A stretch of DNA of 64,000 nt from Sinomonas cellulolyticus (GTDB taxonomy: Bacteria > Actinomycetota > Actinomycetes > Actinomycetales > Micrococcaceae), in the NCBI RefSeq assembly GCF_014656475.1, contig NZ_BNCM01000003.1, forward strand, positions 186,001-250,000, written 5' to 3'. Every line of letters starts with the position of its first letter. Position 1 is the stretch's first letter. Of the stretch, positions 61,804 through 64,000 are shown piece by piece. The position numbers and the translations under genes were made by a program. The notes below the pieces were generated by a model that saw nothing but the letters and a program-made list of their open reading frames with translations, made no database searches and was not told the origin of the DNA.

Positions 61804-62765
61804 GGTGCCATCCTGCCCGTATCCTGAGCCGCGAAGTGGGAGATCCGGCTCGACCCGCCGCGGGCGCGGGCCTCGGCGATCATCTCGGGGGTGATGGTGG
61901 CCAGGCTTGCCGTCGGATACCTCGCGGCGACGTGCTCCGCGTGCTGGACGCCCTGCACCTCCGGGCCCAGGAACCGCCGTGCGAGGGCTTCGAAGTGGGC
62001 GGGATCTCCCGTGGCGACGAAGCTGTGGACGGGCGGCGTGGAGCCGGCCCGGACCAGCCCGTTGCGCATGAGGGCCCGGTAGACGTCCTTCGCCGTCTCC
62101 TCCGCGCTCGAGACGAGCGTGACCCCTTCTCCCATCACGTAGGAGATCACGCCGGTCAGGAGCGGATAGTGGGTGCAGCCGAGCACGAGGGTGTCCACGC
62201 CCGCCTCCCTCAGCGGCGCGAGGTAGCCCTCGGCGACCCCGAGAAGCTCCGGCCCCGTGGTGATCCCGGCCTCCACGAACGGCACGAACTCGGGGCATGC
62301 GACCGACATGATGTCCAGGTCCGGTGCGGCCGCGAAGGTGTCCTCGTAGGCCCGCGAGCCCACCGTGGCGCTCGTGCCGATCACCCCCACCCTGCCGTTC
62401 CGGGTGGCGGCGACGGCGCGGCGCACCGCGGGCTGGATGACCTCGATCACCGGGATGCCGTACCGGGCCGTGTAGCGCTCCCGCGCGTCCCGCAGGACCG
62501 CGGCCGAGGCCGAGTTGCAGGCAATGGTGAGGGCCTTGACGCCCGAATCGACGAGCTCGTCCATGACCCCGAGGGCGTAGGCGCGCACCTCGGCGATCGG
62601 CAGGGGCCCGTAGGGCCCGTGGGCCGTGTCGCCGACGTAGACCACCGACTCCTGCGGCAGCTGGTCGATGACGGCACGGGCCACTGTAAGGCCGCCCACG
62701 CCCGAATCGAAGATGCCGATCGGCCGCTCGGACCGTGGCAGCTCGCCCCCGTGGACCTCACTCAT
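61800..62765 (-). CDS. murI: Glutamate racemase
   Basis: Interconverts L- and D-glutamate to supply D-glutamate for peptidoglycan. 321 residues: [31 protein letters not shown], first catalytic cysteine in IACNSASAA and second in [11 protein letters not shown], as for the cofactor-free racemases. The C-terminus is about 50 residues longer than in E. coli-sized domains of the core. ATG 62765 overlaps the DUF2017 gene by 8 bases, so the genes are coupled. Confidence 0.96.
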   Translation of the reverse strand: MSEVHGGELPRSERPIGIFDSGVGGLTVARAVIDQLPQESVVYVGDTAHGPYGPLPIAEVRAYALGVMDELVDSGVKALTIACNSASAAVLRDARERYTARYGIPVIEVIQPAVRRAVAATRNGRVGVIGTSATVGSRAYEDTFAAAPDLDIMSVACPEFVPFVEAGITTGPELLGVAEGYLAPLREAGVDTLVLGCTHYPLLTGVISYVMGEGVTLVSSAEETAKDVYRALMRNGLVRAGSTPPVHSFVATGDPAHFEALARRFLGPEVQGVQHAEHVAARYPTASLATITPEMIAEARARGGSSRISHFAAQDTGRMAP

Positions 62766-63345
62766 CGCCGCTCCCGCCACCGTGCGAGCGGACCCGGTGG
62801 GCATCGAGCATGGCGTCCACGAGGGTCGTCTGGAGCCACGTGACGAAGTTGTAGACGAGGGCCAGGTACGCGTCGACATCCTCCGCCTCGGCCCAGTCCG
62901 TCACGGCGTGGACCTTCTCCGCGTCCTCCTCGCTGCGGATCCCGAGACGCTCGGCCAGGACGAGGCGGACGTCGTTGAGCGCCGTCGACCAGTGCCTGGC
63001 CGCCGCGTCATCGAGGAGGAGGTGCGACGACTCGAGGGACAGCGCCGCGGCGCGGAGGGCACCGGCCTTCCCCTCCCGGAGCGAGCGCTCGGTGAGACGC
63101 CGGAAGTCCAGGGAGGACGCGGCGTCGCCCTTGTACGCGTTGGGGAGGAGCCGGGCGAGCGCAGGGTCCTCCGGTTCGGTCGCGTGGGGGTTGAAGCCCA
63201 CGAGCGCCTCGAGCGGATCCTCGGTGGCCACGCCGGGATCGAGCATGCTGACGACGTCGTTGAAGAGACCGCGCAGGAGCTCGCGCTCGGGGTCCTCGAG
63301 CCGGCCGGTGATGCCCCGCCGGCCGTACGTGAACGGCTCAGCCAT
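62758..63345 (-). CDS. DUF2017 protein
   Basis: 195-residue conserved actinobacterial protein, helical and soluble ([40 protein letters not shown]). It follows clpS with an 8-base overlap, the same neighbourhood as in Mycobacterium (Rv1332 next to Rv1331). Function unknown; the constant link with clpS suggests a role near ClpS/ClpC proteolysis, without direct evidence. Confidence 0.88.
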   Translation of the reverse strand: MAEPFTYGRRGITGRLEDPERELLRGLFNDVVSMLDPGVATEDPLEALVGFNPHATEPEDPALARLLPNAYKGDAASSLDFRRLTERSLREGKAGALRAAALSLESSHLLLDDAAARHWSTALNDVRLVLAERLGIRSEEDAEKVHAVTDWAEAEDVDAYLALVYNFVTWLQTTLVDAMLDAHRVRSHGGGSGDE

Positions 63346-63655
63346 GCTGCCCGGCCCTTTCGACGGTGGCCCACAGCCCGAACGTGTGCATTGCGACCGC
63401 GTGCTGCTCGACCGTCTCCTTCGAGCCGTGGCTCACGATGGACCGCCCCTCGGTGTGCACCTGCATCATGAGGGCGTCCGCCTTGGTCTCGGAGTAGCCG
63501 AAGTACGACTGGAAGACGTAGCTGACGTAGCTCATCAGGTTGACCGGGTCATTCCAGACGACGAGGTTCCACGGGGTCAGCGGCGCGGCCTCATCCCGCA
63601 CCTCCGTCTGTCCGGCGACCTCCTGGGAGGGCTCGGTAGCGACGCTGATGCTCAT
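63338..63655 (-). CDS. clpS: ATP-dependent Clp protease adaptor
   Basis: Adaptor delivering N-degron substrates to ClpC/ClpP. 105 residues: LTPWNLVVWNDPVNLMSYVSYVFQSYFGYSETKAD (the pocket with conserved Asn-Asp), HTEGRSIVSHGSKETVEQHAVAM. Start ATG 63655 is preferred over ATG 63664 because a TAGAAT -10 box (63663-63668) ends 7 bases before it and would overlap ATG 63664. Divergent from pncB. Confidence 0.95.
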   Translation of the reverse strand: MSISVATEPSQEVAGQTEVRDEAAPLTPWNLVVWNDPVNLMSYVSYVFQSYFGYSETKADALMMQVHTEGRSIVSHGSKETVEQHAVAMHTFGLWATVERAGQHG

Positions 63656-63662
63656 GCGCTCC

Positions 63663-63668
63663 ATTCTA
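63663..63668 (-). promoter_or_regulatory. -10 box of clpS operon (leaderless type)
   Basis: TAGAAT on the minus strand, 7 bases before ATG 63655. Confidence 0.6.
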
Positions 63669-63714
63669 GGCAGGCGAGAGAGCGCTCCCCGCGCGGGTCC
63701 CGGGAGCCGTTGGA

Positions 63715-63720
63715 TAAGGT
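63715..63720 (+). promoter_or_regulatory. -10 box of pncB (leaderless type)
   Basis: TAAGGT, 6 bases before GTG 63727. Confidence 0.55.
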
Positions 63721-63726
63721 GACTGC

Positions 63727-64000
63727 GTGACCGACACGAGTCCGTGGGCCCAGCCCCGCACGTCCTTGTTCACCGACCACTACGAGCTGACCATGCTCCA
63801 GGCGGCGCTGCACTCCGGCGCAGCCCACCGCCGCTGCGTGTTCGAGGCGTTCTCGCGCAGGCTCCCGGACGGCCGGCGCTACGGCGTCGTCGGCGGAACG
63901 GGTCGCCTGCTGGAGGGGATCATGGCGTTCCGCTTCGGCGAGGAGGAGCTCAGCTTCCTCGAGCGCACCAAGGTGGTCAACCGGGAGACCCTCGACTACC
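63727..64000 (+). CDS. pncB: Nicotinate phosphoribosyltransferase, 5' part only
   Basis: First 91 residues of the NAD salvage enzyme that makes nicotinate mononucleotide from nicotinate and PRPP; it runs off the right edge. The start carries LFTDHYELTMLQAAL, then FEAFSRRLPDGRRYGVVGGTGRLLE, both typical of this family. GTG 63727 is leaderless by its TAAGGT box. Divergent pncB-clpS is also the arrangement in Mycobacterium (Rv1330c-Rv1331). Together with the nad operon at 18-25 kb this gives both de novo and salvage routes to NAD in one window. Confidence 0.9.
   Translation, partial: MTDTSPWAQPRTSLFTDHYELTMLQAALHSGAAHRRCVFEAFSRRLPDGRRYGVVGGTGRLLEGIMAFRFGEEELSFLERTKVVNRETLDY

Noticed and set aside
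1..64000. CRISPR arrays, insertion sequences, prophage or integrative elements
   Set aside because: No spaced direct-repeat array, transposase, integrase or terminal inverted repeats were seen; gene content and composition look even across the window.

Overview
The window is one continuous stretch of a high-GC actinobacterial chromosome. Gene content (malate:quinone oxidoreductase, Mn/Fe-type homoprotocatechuate dioxygenase, copper amine oxidase, clpS-murI-rph-rdgB synteny) points to the Micrococcaceae, close to Arthrobacter or Sinomonas; this is inferred from remembered protein similarity, not from a search. I see no rRNA, CRISPR array, insertion sequence, phage gene or plasmid function. Many genes carry a TANNNT -10 box 6-7 bases before the start codon and no Shine-Dalgarno sequence, the usual sign of leaderless transcription.

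Layout. 1-12 kb: 5' end of ilvD, tRNA-Lys(CTT), bcp, tRNA-Leu(TAG), an orphan peptide-type binding lipoprotein, mqo, an RND permease, an LLM oxidoreductase with its MarR regulator, a transglutaminase-like protein and a lipoprotein. 12-18 kb: a DUF1684 gene, then an asparagine-use cluster (GntR, asparaginase, aspartase, asparagine permease) taking asparagine to fumarate plus two ammonia. 18-25 kb: GtrA, then on the minus strand the NAD operon nrtR-nadA-nadB-nadC-cysteine desulfurase, every junction a 4-base stop/start overlap, with a candidate NrtR operator upstream. 25-30 kb: Lrp regulator, divergent amino-acid permease, and a 2-oxoacid dehydrogenase operon (E1 alpha, E1 beta, a lone lipoyl domain, an alpha/beta hydrolase) with no normal E2.

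31-44 kb is a tyramine / 4-hydroxyphenylacetate block. An operon hpaG(FAH-RraA fusion)-GntR-hpaE-hpaD-hpaH-hpaI starts behind a 33-base perfect palindrome and ends at a 17-bp hairpin. Downstream lie a DUF1992 gene, an APC permease, a copper amine oxidase, and divergent TetR and AraC/FeaR-like regulators. Together these would take an aromatic amine to its aldehyde and homoprotocatechuate to pyruvate plus succinic semialdehyde; the aldehyde dehydrogenase, the 3-hydroxylase and hpaF are not in the window.

44-59 kb holds housekeeping and accessory genes: alpha/beta hydrolase, MHS transporter and IclR regulator, sbcC/sbcD, an aquaporin with a long tail, MarR, a ClC transporter, an ADP-ribosylglycohydrolase homologue that has lost its metal-binding aspartates, a DUF4395 protein, a DEDDh exonuclease with BRCT domain and a DedA protein. 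59-64 kb is the conserved actinobacterial block rdgB-rph / MBL-murI-DUF2017-clpS, divergent from pncB, which runs off the right edge.

The observations most worth a second look are the split E2 of the 2-oxoacid dehydrogenase, the FAH-RraA fusion with its double GTATAC operator, the probable pseudo-ADP-ribosylglycohydrolase behind a 33-base inverted repeat, and the very frequent leaderless promoter signature.
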